Source: Leptolyngbya sp. 'hensonii'
GTDB lineage: Bacteria; Cyanobacteriota; Cyanobacteriia; GCF-001939115
Direction of reading: 5' to 3'
Length of the DNA: 64,000 nucleotides
Assembly (NCBI RefSeq): GCF_001939115.1
Contig: NZ_MQTZ01000043.1
Location: 1-64,000 of the forward strand
Every line of letters starts with the position of its first letter. The first letter of the stretch is position 1. Both the position numbers and the translations under genes were made by a program. The notes below the pieces were generated by a model. That model was not told where the DNA came from. It made no database searches and was given only the letters and a program-made list of their open reading frames with translations. Positions 17,197 to 27,209 of the stretch are shown in pieces.

Positions 17197-18495
17197 TTGA
17201 TCGGCACCACGTTAAAAACCTCAAAATCAGAAGAAATTTTTGCTGCTGCCCAGAAATTAATGCCGGGGGGAGTGAGTTCCCCCGTGCGGGCTTTTCGTTC
17301 TGTTGGCGGCAATCCGATCGTGTTCGATCGGGTTCAGGGAGCTTATGTCTGGGATGTGGATGGCAACCAATATATCGACTACGTGGGTAGTTGGGGACCG
17401 GCCATTTGTGGTCATAGCCATCCGGATGTCATCAAAGCGCTACATGAGGCCCTGGAGAAAGGAACCAGTTTTGGGGCTCCCTGCATGCTGGAAAATGTTC
17501 TGGCCGAAATGGTGATTGATGCGGTGCCCAGTGTGGAAATGGTCCGCTTCGTGAATTCTGGGACGGAAGCCTGCATGTCCGTGTTGCGTCTAATGCGGGC
17601 TTTCACCGGACGGGAAAAACTGATCAAATTTGAGGGCTGCTACCACGGCCATGCGGATATGTTTCTGGTCAAGGCCGGATCTGGCGTCGCCACCCTGGGG
17701 CTGCCCGACTCCCCTGGTGTCCCCAGTTCAGTAGCCAGCAACACCCTGACCGCTCCCTTCAATAACCTGGAAGCGGTAAAGATCCTGTTTGAAGAAAATC
17801 CTGACCAAATTGCCGGAGTGATTCTGGAGCCGATCGTGGGTAATGCCGGGTTCATTCCCCCGGATGCCGGTTTCCTGGCAGGGCTGCGGGAACTAACCCG
17901 CGAACACAAAGCCCTGCTGGTGTTTGATGAGGTGATGACCGGTTTCCGGATCGCCTATGGCGGGGTGCAGGAAAAATTTGGTATCACCCCCGATCTGACC
18001 ACCCTGGGGAAAGTAATTGGGGGCGGCTTACCGGTGGGAGCCTATGGCGGACGCAAGGACATTATGGCCATGGTGGCCCCAGCGGGTCCCATGTATCAAG
18101 CTGGCACCCTATCCGGGAATCCCCTGGCCATGACTGCCGGGATTAAAACCCTGGAGTTACTGCGGCAACCAGGGACCTATGAACAACTGGAACAAATCAC
18201 CAAGCGGCTGATCGACGGGCTCCTGCAAATTGCCAGGGATGCAGGCCATGCCGCCTGTGGGGGCAACATCAGCGGCATGTTCGGTCTGTTCTTTACGGAA
18301 GGCCCGGTGCACAACTTCGAGGATGCCAAAAAATCCGATGTGAACAAATTCAAAGGGTTTCATCGGGGCATGCTGGAACAGGGCATTTACCTGGCTCCCT
18401 CCCAATTTGAAGCCGGGTTTACCTCCCTGGCTCACACGGATGCGGACATCGATCGCACCCTGGAGGCAGCTCGCACGGTGATGGGTCAGATCTAA
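17197..18495 (+). CDS. hemL: Glutamate-1-semialdehyde 2,1-aminomutase
   Basis: PLP-dependent enzyme that forms 5-aminolevulinate, the entry to heme, chlorophyll and bilin synthesis. From TTG at 17197 the protein has 432 residues, the family's normal length. Landmarks: [20 protein letters not shown] near the start, [15 protein letters not shown] (cofactor phosphate site), [30 protein letters not shown] and the PLP lysine in [18 protein letters not shown]. The upstream ATG at 17137 would add 20 unconserved residues and is rejected. Monocistronic by context. Confidence 0.96.
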   Translation: MIGTTLKTSKSEEIFAAAQKLMPGGVSSPVRAFRSVGGNPIVFDRVQGAYVWDVDGNQYIDYVGSWGPAICGHSHPDVIKALHEALEKGTSFGAPCMLENVLAEMVIDAVPSVEMVRFVNSGTEACMSVLRLMRAFTGREKLIKFEGCYHGHADMFLVKAGSGVATLGLPDSPGVPSSVASNTLTAPFNNLEAVKILFEENPDQIAGVILEPIVGNAGFIPPDAGFLAGLRELTREHKALLVFDEVMTGFRIAYGGVQEKFGITPDLTTLGKVIGGGLPVGAYGGRKDIMAMVAPAGPMYQAGTLSGNPLAMTAGIKTLELLRQPGTYEQLEQITKRLIDGLLQIARDAGHAACGGNISGMFGLFFTEGPVHNFEDAKKSDVNKFKGFHRGMLEQGIYLAPSQFEAGFTSLAHTDADIDRTLEAARTVMGQI

Positions 18496-18510
18496 CCTTG
18501 GGAATTGGTG

Positions 18511-18562
18511 GGAGTCAGAACTAAGAATTCAGGGCTTCTCCTGGCTTCTGACTCCTGAATTC
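18511..18562. repeat. Interleaved inverted repeats between convergent hemL and glycosyltransferase
   Basis: GGAGTCAGAA/TTCTGACTCC (10 bp) and GAATTCAGG/CCTGAATTC (9 bp) are both perfect and share the same interval, so only one hairpin can form at a time. The position at two gene ends fits a bidirectional terminator. The glycosyltransferase stop lies inside it. Confidence 0.55.
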
Positions 18563-19870
18563 TCCCTCTGCTCTTCTCTCGGTAATCTGCTCCAGCAGGG
18601 TTCGGGCCAGAGTTTCACGGGTGTATTGCTGCAGAACAGCCCGATCGGGGGCATAGGGGAGCCCCTCTCCCCTCAACAATTGCTGCAGAAGCTCAGCCAT
18701 CCGATCGACCGATTTCCCGATCAGGAAGCCTGTTCGGGTAGACTCCAGAAGTTGACCAGCAGCAGTGTCTGGGGTGACGCCAATCCCCAGAATTGGCCGA
18801 CCTGAAAACAGGTACTCAAACAGTTTGCCCGTCAGGATGCCAGACACCTGGGGCACATCCCAATCCAGAAAGATCAGGGCATCCACCCACCGTTGAACCT
18901 GCAATGCCTCCGATCGCGGAACGAATCCTGCGATTTTGACAATAGCCTGCAGATCGTGGGCGACAATCGCAGGCGTGAGACTGGAAAAATCGGGACCATA
19001 GAGGAGAATTTCTAGTTTATCCGCAACCGGAAATCCCTCAGCTCTGAGCCGATCGATCGCCTGCCACAGGAGGGAGAGATCCTGTTTCCCCGGATACAGC
19101 AACCCGGTATAGGCCAGCCTGATTTTGCCATTGGACGGAAAAGGATCAGGCGGAAACCCTTCCCCATCCTCCGGATCAAAGCCATTGGCGATCGTCAGGA
19201 CCGGCTGGGGGAAGCGCTGCTGCAAAGCGGATTGCAATGGATCGGACACTGTAGTGATCAAATCGGCCTGGGAGACAACGTAATCCTCCAGGGATTGCTC
19301 CAGCCAGGAAAATGGCCATTTTGCCGTAACCAGGTGACTGCCGAACCACAGGTCCCGATAATCTGCCACCCAGAAAATATTGAACTGGCGTTTCAAGGCT
19401 CCGGCAATGATGTGGGCTGCGGGCGGACCAAAGGTACTCACGACCACCTCGAAAGGCCAATAGGGATAGAGGGCCTGAGCCCGTTTCAGGGCTGGTACAA
19501 TCCACAGGGAACTGGCATAGAGAAAAGAACCAGTCCCCAGAAATTCACTGAATCGGCGGAGCCAAGTTCTGGCAACCTGATAGGAGGATTTCCCGATAGA
19601 TGAAGGAGGAAGAGCAGGGGGCGTGCTCTCTGGATGGGGGTTGAACGATCGGGATTTCAGGGGTACATAGGGGACCTCTTCCAGTCGGACCCCCTGCAGG
19701 CTCCTATACTCGGTCTGCAAATCCAGGGGAGCCCTGAAGGCATCTTTTCGGGTTGTCAGAACACCAATCTCATGGCCCATCTGGTGCCAGTACTTGGCCC
19801 AGGCATAGGGCCGGAGGGAGGCAACCCGATTCACGGGCGGGAAATCATGGGCAATGATGAGAATTCGCAT
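18521..19870 (-). CDS. Glycosyltransferase family 4-like protein
   Basis: 449 residues, GT-B fold. The N-terminal half opens with MRILIIAHDFPPVNRVASLRP, a donor-fold start common in GT4 proteins. The C-terminal half carries KIRLAYTGLLYPGKQDLSLLW and GKLFEYLFSGRPILGIG, the region that binds the sugar nucleotide. It is the last gene of a five-gene minus-strand operon (flippase, methyltransferase, three transferases); its ATG begins one base after the previous stop. Role: addition of a sugar during exopolysaccharide or O-antigen assembly, substrate unknown. Confidence 0.88.
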   Translation of the reverse strand: MRILIIAHDFPPVNRVASLRPYAWAKYWHQMGHEIGVLTTRKDAFRAPLDLQTEYRSLQGVRLEEVPYVPLKSRSFNPHPESTPPALPPSSIGKSSYQVARTWLRRFSEFLGTGSFLYASSLWIVPALKRAQALYPYWPFEVVVSTFGPPAAHIIAGALKRQFNIFWVADYRDLWFGSHLVTAKWPFSWLEQSLEDYVVSQADLITTVSDPLQSALQQRFPQPVLTIANGFDPEDGEGFPPDPFPSNGKIRLAYTGLLYPGKQDLSLLWQAIDRLRAEGFPVADKLEILLYGPDFSSLTPAIVAHDLQAIVKIAGFVPRSEALQVQRWVDALIFLDWDVPQVSGILTGKLFEYLFSGRPILGIGVTPDTAAGQLLESTRTGFLIGKSVDRMAELLQQLLRGEGLPYAPDRAVLQQYTRETLARTLLEQITERRAEGEFRSQKPGEALNS

Positions 19871-19871
19871 G

Positions 19872-21038
19872 TTAATGGTTTAAGACAGAACGAACCAGCC
19901 CCAGCAAATTTTTTTGATTGGTCTCAGAGGACATCGAATGGGCGATTTGATGGGAGCGTTGTTTGTAATCGTTAATCTTTTGCCGATCGAGCCTCATGAG
20001 GGCAGTGGCCATGGCTGCAGGCGAAAAATTTTCTGCGACGAGGCCACAGCCATAGGTTTGGACAATGCGGGCCATTTCGATCGATGGACCAATCGCGATC
20101 GCCAGCCGGGCCTGAATAAATTCAAACAACTTATTCGGCAAGGCATGGCGGTAGTTGAAGTTAATCGGTTCCAGGAGAAACAGGCCAATGTCGAATTGAT
20201 TCAGATATTGGGGTAGGGTTCGCATCGGCACAGGGGGCAGAAAGCTGATGTTAGGGTAAGTTGCTGCCAACCGTTGCAGATGATTCAAATAGGCTGGATC
20301 GTTATTCGTCAGGAGAAACGTTAACTCAAACCGGGAATCCAGATGGTCCATGACGCGAATCATGTTTTCGAGTTTGCGAGAGACGATCGCTGCCCCATGA
20401 TGGACTAAGCGAATTTTGGCTGCAGGTTCAGACCGTAATTGAGGCTGGATTTCCTCATAGTCGGGAGCATTGGTAATCACCAGGGGGCACACCCCGGTAT
20501 CCTGCTCGTAGCGATCGGCAATACTCTGACAAACGGTAATCATGCCATCAACTTGAGGAATATAGGTCTTGCATAGATAGGTCCGATAATGCTGGAAAAA
20601 AATCCTGAAAATCAGCCGATCTTCAAACTGCAAAGGAGCATATTCATGGGCATCAAAAATAACTTTTGTATCCGGTTTAGCCAGTTTCAAAGCCAGGGGT
20701 AGGGTATCAATATCATTGGCCAGAATCAGATCGGCTTGGATGTCAGAGAGTTTTTCTAGAGATTGTGTAATGTCGCTTTTTTGCCAGTAATACGGTTCAT
20801 ATTTTCTCAGCAATAATTGCAGGAAATTCCAAAGTTTGAGCAGCAGACTCTTTCGCTTTTGAGGGATCTGGATAAATTCGATATTGTCTAGTTCAGATCG
20901 AGTTCGACCCACAGAAATGATTTGGTAGTGATTCTGCAAAAAATGAATCTGGCGATTGACCCTGGGATCACTGGCCAGATTTGTAAAAGAAATAATGATG
21001 ATTTTCTTCTTTTGATTTTCTGGATAAGTCTCAGACAT
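19872..21038 (-). CDS. Glycosyltransferase (GT-B fold)
   Basis: 388 residues from ATG at 21038, which overlaps the upstream stop codon by the 8-base ATGTCTGA; a start at 21116 would add 26 residues and a long overlap. Landmarks: KIIIISFTNLASDPRVNRQI at the N-terminus, DLILANDIDTLPLALKLA, VIFDAHEYAP, IRLVHHGAAIVSRKLENMI and NKLFEFIQARLAIAIGPS. The pattern matches group 1 transferases of polysaccharide clusters. Sugar donor and acceptor unknown. Confidence 0.86.
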   Translation of the reverse strand: MSETYPENQKKKIIIISFTNLASDPRVNRQIHFLQNHYQIISVGRTRSELDNIEFIQIPQKRKSLLLKLWNFLQLLLRKYEPYYWQKSDITQSLEKLSDIQADLILANDIDTLPLALKLAKPDTKVIFDAHEYAPLQFEDRLIFRIFFQHYRTYLCKTYIPQVDGMITVCQSIADRYEQDTGVCPLVITNAPDYEEIQPQLRSEPAAKIRLVHHGAAIVSRKLENMIRVMDHLDSRFELTFLLTNNDPAYLNHLQRLAATYPNISFLPPVPMRTLPQYLNQFDIGLFLLEPINFNYRHALPNKLFEFIQARLAIAIGPSIEMARIVQTYGCGLVAENFSPAAMATALMRLDRQKINDYKQRSHQIAHSMSSETNQKNLLGLVRSVLNH

Positions 21039-22200
21039 GGCGGGCGTAAATTTCCAATAAACGGCTGACCACTGCTTTTTCGCCAAATCGGGCAATACAA
21101 TCCTGGCGGATAGCAAGGGGATTGTATTGGTTGATCTGTTCCATAATTTTGACCATTGCAGCTCCTAATGCAGGCTCATTTTGAGTTGGCACAAGGATGC
21201 CATTCCCTGAATTCACCATACATTCAGGTCCCCCACAGGCGGTGGCAATAACGGGTTTACCACAGGCCAGAGCTTCAATTAAAACGACCCCAAAAGTTTC
21301 ATAGTTGCTGGATAAAACAAAAGCATCACAGGCTTGCATGGCCGTCAAAACTTGTCTGCGATCGAGGTCACCTAAAAAGAAAACCTGCTGCTCAATTCCT
21401 AGGGTTCTGATTTTTTCTTCCAGAAGATGTCGCTGCGAACCCTCTCCCCCAATCCGGAGTTGTATCTCTGAGCGTCCTCTAAACTGTGTTGCAAAAGCTT
21501 CTAATAACAGAGCGTGACTTTTATTAGGATGTAACGTTGCCACATTCAGAAAGCGAAACTCTTTTCTCCGATCGGATCGGATCGGTAGTTCCTGCGTTTC
21601 AAAAGTTTGGCTCAAAAGATTGGGAACCCATTCCCAGTTCTGGAAAGATGAACCAAATTTTGCCGAGAGTAAACTACCAAGGTTTGGACTCACAGGCAAC
21701 AGCGCATTTGCATTTTTATAGGAATTTTTAATATCGGGAATGATGAAGTCCGGAATTTTGCCAATCATGAACCTGGAACTATGTTCAGTAATGACATAAG
21801 GAATCTGGAATTTCTCTGATAGTTGGGTTGCTAAAAGACCCGCATTTAAAACATCATGGGCATGAATAATATCGGGTTTTCCCTGTTGATCGATGTAGTG
21901 TTTGAACAGGGCGATACCGGCCTGAATCCAAACTCGGACATCAGCCCTGTAAGAACGAGGAACCCAGACCAGTTTTCTTAACTTATAGACAGGAATTTCC
22001 CCATCTTTGAGGACAACAATCCCATCCTCCCAACCGAAGAGTTGCTGCCGCAGCATGCCCAACTTCCGAATTCTGGGAGAGATAATCCCAATCTGACAGC
22101 CCGATCGCTTGAGGGCATGGGCCTGATCCTGCTGGAAAATCCCGGGCAGATGCGACTCTTCCTGGAGATAACCTGAAGAGGGAATCAGGAGAATATGCAT
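21031..22200 (-). CDS. Glycosyltransferase family 4
   Basis: 389 residues. N-terminal acceptor domain has PDIIHAHDVLNAGLLATQL. The C-terminal GT4 domain has the classic FRFLNVATLHPNKSHALLLE, LRIGGEGSQRHLLEEKI and the EX7E-type motif SNYETFGVVLIEALACGKPV. It cleaves an activated sugar and transfers it with retention. The stop overlaps the next gene's start (ATGTCTGA), and only 3 bp separate it from the methyltransferase upstream. Confidence 0.92.
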   Translation of the reverse strand: MHILLIPSSGYLQEESHLPGIFQQDQAHALKRSGCQIGIISPRIRKLGMLRQQLFGWEDGIVVLKDGEIPVYKLRKLVWVPRSYRADVRVWIQAGIALFKHYIDQQGKPDIIHAHDVLNAGLLATQLSEKFQIPYVITEHSSRFMIGKIPDFIIPDIKNSYKNANALLPVSPNLGSLLSAKFGSSFQNWEWVPNLLSQTFETQELPIRSDRRKEFRFLNVATLHPNKSHALLLEAFATQFRGRSEIQLRIGGEGSQRHLLEEKIRTLGIEQQVFFLGDLDRRQVLTAMQACDAFVLSSNYETFGVVLIEALACGKPVIATACGGPECMVNSGNGILVPTQNEPALGAAMVKIMEQINQYNPLAIRQDCIARFGEKAVVSRLLEIYARHV

Positions 22201-22203
22201 AGT

Positions 22204-22860
22204 TCACACAACACGCACGTAAACATAAAAATCTGACATCGTATCCTTGCCTTTATGGGGATTAGAGATAATTTCTTCCAAAGTAAAATTAGTGATTTCC
22301 TGGCCAATATAATCCGTAAATTTTCTGTCGATTTGATGAGGGGAATCATAAATCCGATCGAAGTTAGTGGAGTATATAATTACGTATTTTTCTGAATACG
22401 AAAACAAGTCCTGGAGATAACTTTTGAAGACTCTGTCTTCTACAAGATGAAATAAAACGTCGATGGAAAGGGTTAAATCGGCTGGTTCTAAATCCTGCAA
22501 GCCTTTGTTATAAAGCAGAAATTTTTTCCTGTGATCCTGATGAAATTTTTCCTGGCAAGCTGCGATCGCAGTCTTTGAAACATCCAAACCAATGTAGTCA
22601 GAAAATTGGTAATAGGCGAGTTGATGGCCATCGCCACAGCCAAATTCAATGACTGTTGTAATTCCCTGGCGTTGAACAAATGAGTTGAGGACATCAGCCT
22701 TATACTGAGCCAGTTTTCCATAGGAGCCAATGCCCGAGTTTCCACCAGCCTGATATCGCTGTTCCCAATAGCTGTTCGAATTGAAAAAAAATCGTCGCAG
22801 TTGCTGCAGAAGAGATTTCACGGTGTTTTTAATAGGTGGAGGAATGATTCTTTTAAGCAT
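22204..22860 (-). CDS. Class I SAM-dependent methyltransferase
   Basis: 218 residues from ATG at 22860, whose ATGCTTAA overlaps the flippase stop, the same 8-base coupling used further down the operon. In-frame starts at 22875 and 22893 are possible. Motif I is VIEFGCGDGHQLAYY, followed by YIGLDVSKTAI and the post-I/IV region DLTLSIDVLFHLVED. In a polysaccharide cluster it probably methylates a sugar or caps a growing chain. The substrate is not readable. Confidence 0.85.
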   Translation of the reverse strand: MLKRIIPPPIKNTVKSLLQQLRRFFFNSNSYWEQRYQAGGNSGIGSYGKLAQYKADVLNSFVQRQGITTVIEFGCGDGHQLAYYQFSDYIGLDVSKTAIAACQEKFHQDHRKKFLLYNKGLQDLEPADLTLSIDVLFHLVEDRVFKSYLQDLFSYSEKYVIIYSTNFDRIYDSPHQIDRKFTDYIGQEITNFTLEEIISNPHKGKDTMSDFYVYVRVV

Positions 22861-24172
22861 TTGCGCCATAGCCATGGGTCTGTAACTGATCACTTTTAAT
22901 CGAGATGGTTCGAATCCAGATCAGAGCAGCAATTAAATAAAGGCTGCCAATCAGGGAAATTGCCCATAGGACAATGGAAATATTATGGGTTATTTGTGAA
23001 CTGATCAAAACGCTTGCTGGTAACAACAGATTATTGGTCAGCCCGACAAAGAAAAAGGCTTTTTGCTGTCGCAGGACGATCGGAATTGTAGATAGAGGAG
23101 ATGCAATAAAGCCAATCAATAACCAAGGGGCAAGAATTTGGGCATAGCTGCCCGCAGCGGTCCATTCTGGACCAAAAAATAGAGGAAATAGGGGCGGGGC
23201 AGCCATGAGCAAAATCAAGAGCGGGGGCAAAGAGATGAGCGTCAGATGGGAGAGAAGTTTTTTTCCTAAAGGCCAGATGGCTTGTTTGGAATGGTAAGCC
23301 TCGGCAATGGTTTGATAGAACACTTGAAAGACGGAAGCCCCAATAAAACTTAAAGGAGTCTGAATAATTTTAAGCGTGAAGGAGTAATATCCCAGGATGG
23401 CCGGATTGAAATAGGAAGAAATGAGCAAGATAACACTGCTATTGCGTAAATTATCCAGGAAGATTTGGGGGCCACTGAATTTAGGGAAATCCTGATATTT
23501 TCTCAGGATGACAACCATTTGGTCGGGCCGAATCCTTCGCATCAGCGTCCGATCTCGACCCCAAAACTGCCAGACCAGATAGCCTGTGGCAATGCCCTGA
23601 CCGATGAAACTACTGAGAATCAGTCCAGCAACACCAAACCCACTGAAACCAGCAATCACATTCGCTGCTGCGGTAAAAATGGACTGCACCACTCTTCCCT
23701 TGGCCAGATCGGCGTAGTAGCGGTGGCGGTTGAACCAGTAATTCAAGGTTTGGGACAGGCCCGTCAGAAAGGTTGTGCCAGGGATCAAATACAGCCAGAT
23801 AGAAATTTCAGGATGCTTGAGTAAAAGGGTCAGGGGAGCGTTGCATCCCGACACAATCAGCAGAACAACCCCACTGATCCCGAGGGAGAATAGGATAGCC
23901 AGCCCTGCCACCTGAATAGCTTCCTCATCCTTTTCCGGCAGGGTGACGGCATTGGCATACTGAGCTGTGGCAATCACCGAGAGCAGAGAGGCCAGACTGA
24001 GGTAGAGGGCTAAACCGCCAAAGTCCTCCGGCTTATAGATTCTGGAGAGAATGGGAGCCACAAGGAACGGGATCACCTGAGCTATAGTGGTTCCAGTGGT
24101 TAGGGTCAGGACACCCCTGGTAAAGCTGCCAGCAGCAAGGTTTCTCTTCAGCCGATCAGGGATGATATGCAT
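22853..24172 (-). CDS. Wzx-like oligosaccharide flippase
   Basis: 439 residues with about twelve hydrophobic segments, typical of the polysaccharide transporter/MATE-like superfamily. It starts FTRGVLTLTTGTTIAQVIPF and has ILSRIYKPEDFGGLALYLSL, a hallmark of Wzx/RfbX proteins. The family moves lipid-linked oligosaccharides across the inner membrane. It is the first gene of the cluster, with its promoter in the 130 bp shared with the divergent 24305 gene. No polymerase (Wzy) or chain-length protein is in the window. Confidence 0.9.
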   Translation of the reverse strand: MHIIPDRLKRNLAAGSFTRGVLTLTTGTTIAQVIPFLVAPILSRIYKPEDFGGLALYLSLASLLSVIATAQYANAVTLPEKDEEAIQVAGLAILFSLGISGVVLLIVSGCNAPLTLLLKHPEISIWLYLIPGTTFLTGLSQTLNYWFNRHRYYADLAKGRVVQSIFTAAANVIAGFSGFGVAGLILSSFIGQGIATGYLVWQFWGRDRTLMRRIRPDQMVVILRKYQDFPKFSGPQIFLDNLRNSSVILLISSYFNPAILGYYSFTLKIIQTPLSFIGASVFQVFYQTIAEAYHSKQAIWPLGKKLLSHLTLISLPPLLILLMAAPPLFPLFFGPEWTAAGSYAQILAPWLLIGFIASPLSTIPIVLRQQKAFFFVGLTNNLLLPASVLISSQITHNISIVLWAISLIGSLYLIAALIWIRTISIKSDQLQTHGYGANA

Positions 24173-24304
24173 GCAGACTCAAACATGACGGGATGGCAAT
24201 ATGCTTATACTTCCCCCTGATCCTGATCAAGCCAGCAGAGTCCAGGGCTAATCCTGAAGGGCCCATGACCCTGTTCGTCGATCGGTCCGTTACCCAGATA
24301 CCCT

Positions 24305-25108
24305 ATGTCTTTCTTCCTTCCCAAACGACATCCTGGCCAAATGATTGGTGCTTTTGTTGTGGCGATAGCCTGTACAGCAGCGCTCGGGAGCATGCAGATA
24401 CCACAACTCCACCAACTCAGCTCCAAACCCACCGATCTATCCACTGAGCAGGTGAAACAGGCGGTAGAAGCGGAAACCCTTTATCTTCGCCTGCTGCGTC
24501 AGTTGCCTTCCTTTGGGTTTGAGAATCTGGTCGCCGATTGGACCTTTCTCAATTTCCTGCAATACTTTGGGGATGATCCCGCAAGGCTGAAGAGTGATTA
24601 TCGACTGAGTCCGGAGTACTTTGAGATTATCCTGAGACGGGATCCCCGATTTTTACTGGCTTACTTCTTCCTTTCAGGCAGCACCTCGATTTATGCGGGG
24701 ATGCCAGAGCGGACGATCGAAATCATGGATATGGGGTTAAAGTTTGTCTCGCCTCGAAATCCCCCCAAGTCCTATTACATCTGGCGCTATAGGGGCGTGG
24801 ATGAACTGCTGTTTCTGGGGGATCCCCAGGCTTCCCAACGATCGTTTGAGAAGGCAGCCGAATGGGCCAGTTCCTACTCCGATCCAGAAAGTCAGTTTAT
24901 TGCTGCCGTTTCTCAACGAACCGCCCAGTTTTTGGCTCGCAACCCCAGGAGCAAACTGGCCCAATTTTCCGCCTGGACCATGATTCTGACCAGTGCTGTA
25001 GACGAACGTACCCGCAAAAGGGCTGTGATTGAGATCCAGGCCCTGGGGGGAAAGGTTTTCATTGGACCGGATGGGCGCTATCAGGTTCGCCCTCCAACGA
25101 GTGACTGA
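24305..25108 (+). CDS. Conserved membrane-anchored protein with TPR-like helices
   Basis: 267 residues. One N-terminal hydrophobic segment (about 11-30, MIGAFVVAIACTAALGSM) is followed by a soluble helical domain. NLVADWTFLNFLQYFGDD and RDPRFLLAYFFLSGS resemble paired TPR-like helices, and PQASQRSFEKAAEWASSY a later one. The family appears conserved in cyanobacteria, but I cannot name a function. It is transcribed away from the polysaccharide operon and lies 161 bp upstream of ftsH. Confidence 0.72.
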   Translation: MSFFLPKRHPGQMIGAFVVAIACTAALGSMQIPQLHQLSSKPTDLSTEQVKQAVEAETLYLRLLRQLPSFGFENLVADWTFLNFLQYFGDDPARLKSDYRLSPEYFEIILRRDPRFLLAYFFLSGSTSIYAGMPERTIEIMDMGLKFVSPRNPPKSYYIWRYRGVDELLFLGDPQASQRSFEKAAEWASSYSDPESQFIAAVSQRTAQFLARNPRSKLAQFSAWTMILTSAVDERTRKRAVIEIQALGGKVFIGPDGRYQVRPPTSD

Positions 25109-25269
25109 TGGTGCAGTTATGAAACGAATCAGCCAGAATAGAGTACAGGATGGCGGAGACTGAATAATCTGGACCTGGGCTATAGGTCAATTCTGAGGAT
25201 TAAGTTAATATTAGTTAACATAGTAAAACAAAGGTCTCCGCACCATAACGAGAAGGAGGATAGACCTCG

Positions 25270-27111
25270 GTGAATAAACGGTGGAGAAATGCAGGATTAT
25301 ATGCCCTGCTGGCTATAGTTGTCGTTGCACTGGCAACTGCATTGCTGGATAAACCCAATTCCTCTGCCCAGGAAAAGTGGCGGTATAGCCAATTTATTCA
25401 AGCAGTCGAAAATAATAAAGTTGCGAAGGTCGAGCTCAGCAGCGATCGATCGTTCGCCAAGGTAAAAACTCAGGATGGCAGTACGGTTTCGGTTAACCTG
25501 CTCAACGATCCGGAACTGATTGATACCCTGTATCGCAAGAATGTCGAGATTTCAGTGTCTCGTCAACAGGATGACGGGTTCTGGTTAAAAGCCCTGAGCA
25601 GCTTGTTCTTCCCAATCCTGCTCCTAGTGGGTCTATTTTTCCTGTTACGACGGGCCCAAAGCGGTCCGGGTAGTCAGGCGATGAATTTTGGCAAGTCCAA
25701 AGCCAGAGTTCAGATGGAGCCCCAGACTCAGGTAACGTTCGGAGATGTGGCCGGGATTGACCAGGCCAAGCTGGAACTGACCGAAGTGGTGGACTTCCTC
25801 AAGAATGCTGATCGCTTCACTGCGATCGGAGCCAAGATTCCCAAGGGCGTGCTGCTGGTTGGGCCTCCGGGTACCGGAAAAACCCTGCTGGCCCGTGCGG
25901 TTGCGGGTGAAGCTGGGGTGCCTTTCTTCTCGATTTCTGGATCCGAGTTTGTGGAGATGTTTGTCGGGGTCGGGGCTTCCCGCGTGCGAGACCTGTTTGA
26001 GCAGGCGAAGGCCAATGCACCCTGTATTGTCTTCATTGATGAAATTGATGCCGTTGGGCGGCAACGGGGTGCTGGTCTGGGTGGCGGCAATGATGAGCGG
26101 GAACAAACCCTCAACCAGTTACTGACGGAGATGGATGGCTTCGAGGGCAACACGGGGATTATCGTGATTGCTGCGACCAACCGCCCTGATGTTCTGGATG
26201 CTGCCCTGCTGCGACCAGGGCGATTCGATCGCCAGGTGGTGGTTGATCGGCCTGATTATGCCGGTCGTCTGGAAATTCTGCAAGTTCACTCTCGTGGCAA
26301 GATCCTGTCCAAGGATGTGGATCTGGAGAAGATCGCCCGTCGGACCCCTGGCTTCACGGGGGCAGATCTATCCAACCTGCTGAATGAGGCTGCGATTCTG
26401 GCGGCCCGTCGGAACCTGACCGAAATCTCCATGGATGAGGTGAATGACGCGATCGATCGGGTGCTCGCCGGTCCAGAGAAGAAAGATCGGGTGATGAGCG
26501 AAAAGCGGAAGCAATTGGTGGCTTACCACGAAGCAGGCCATGCGATCGTCGGTGCCCTGATGCCTGATTATGATCCGGTGCAGAAGATCAGTATTATTCC
26601 CCGTGGTCGGGCTGGTGGTCTGACCTGGTTCACCCCCAGTGAAGATCGGGTGGATTCCGGCCTCTTCAGTCGTTCCTACCTGCAAAACCAAATGGCCGTG
26701 GCCCTGGGCGGTCGGATTGCAGAAGAGATTATCTTTGGGGAAGAGGAAGTCACCACCGGGGCTTCCGATGACCTGCAGCGGGTGGCCCGTTGTGCCCGTC
26801 AGATGGTGACCCGTTTCGGCATGAGCGACAAACTGGGGCCTGTGGCTCTAGGACGCCAGCAGGGCAACATGTTTCTGGGCCGGGATATCGCCGCTGAGCG
26901 GGATTTTTCGGAGGAGACCGCCGCCATGATCGACGAAGAAGTCCAGGTTCTGGTCGAAGAAGCCTACAAGCGGGCGAAGGCGGTGTTGATTCGGAACCGG
27001 GCGGTGCTAGACCAATTGGCTGCCATGCTGGTAGACAAGGAAACCGTAGACTCGGAAGAGTTACAGGAACTTCTGACCAACAATGATGTTCAGGTCGCAG
27101 CTCTGGCCTAG
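25270..27111 (+). CDS. ftsH: FtsH3-type ATP-dependent zinc metalloprotease
   Basis: 613 residues, complete. GTG start with AGAAGGAGG just upstream. Order: membrane helix at about 8-25, FtsH extracellular domain, membrane helix at about 105-125, AAA domain with Walker A GPPGTGKT and Walker [36 protein letters not shown], then the peptidase with zinc site HEAGH and the later Asp in [11 protein letters not shown]. The N-terminus [18 protein letters not shown] matches my recollection of Synechocystis Slr1604 (FtsH3), the common partner of both the thylakoid FtsH2 and plasma-membrane FtsH1 hexamers. The window thus holds a likely FtsH2 and FtsH3 pair 25 kb apart. Confidence 0.95.
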   Translation: MNKRWRNAGLYALLAIVVVALATALLDKPNSSAQEKWRYSQFIQAVENNKVAKVELSSDRSFAKVKTQDGSTVSVNLLNDPELIDTLYRKNVEISVSRQQDDGFWLKALSSLFFPILLLVGLFFLLRRAQSGPGSQAMNFGKSKARVQMEPQTQVTFGDVAGIDQAKLELTEVVDFLKNADRFTAIGAKIPKGVLLVGPPGTGKTLLARAVAGEAGVPFFSISGSEFVEMFVGVGASRVRDLFEQAKANAPCIVFIDEIDAVGRQRGAGLGGGNDEREQTLNQLLTEMDGFEGNTGIIVIAATNRPDVLDAALLRPGRFDRQVVVDRPDYAGRLEILQVHSRGKILSKDVDLEKIARRTPGFTGADLSNLLNEAAILAARRNLTEISMDEVNDAIDRVLAGPEKKDRVMSEKRKQLVAYHEAGHAIVGALMPDYDPVQKISIIPRGRAGGLTWFTPSEDRVDSGLFSRSYLQNQMAVALGGRIAEEIIFGEEEVTTGASDDLQRVARCARQMVTRFGMSDKLGPVALGRQQGNMFLGRDIAAERDFSEETAAMIDEEVQVLVEEAYKRAKAVLIRNRAVLDQLAAMLVDKETVDSEELQELLTNNDVQVAALA

Positions 27112-27142
27112 ACTCTCCTGACCATTGTCCGAGGTTTTCCCT

Positions 27143-27171
27143 GGGGGCTGGTGTTGACCGGCCCCCTTTTT
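27143..27171 (+). terminator. Intrinsic terminator after ftsH3-type gene
   Basis: A GC-rich stem, GGGGGC/GCCCCC extended by GG/CC around the loop TGTTGA, is followed by TTTTT. It lies 32 bp after the ftsH stop and between convergent genes. Confidence 0.85.
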
Positions 27172-27209
27172 GATGGCAGGAACTTCCCCAAATGCCGAGG
27201 TAGAGAGAA

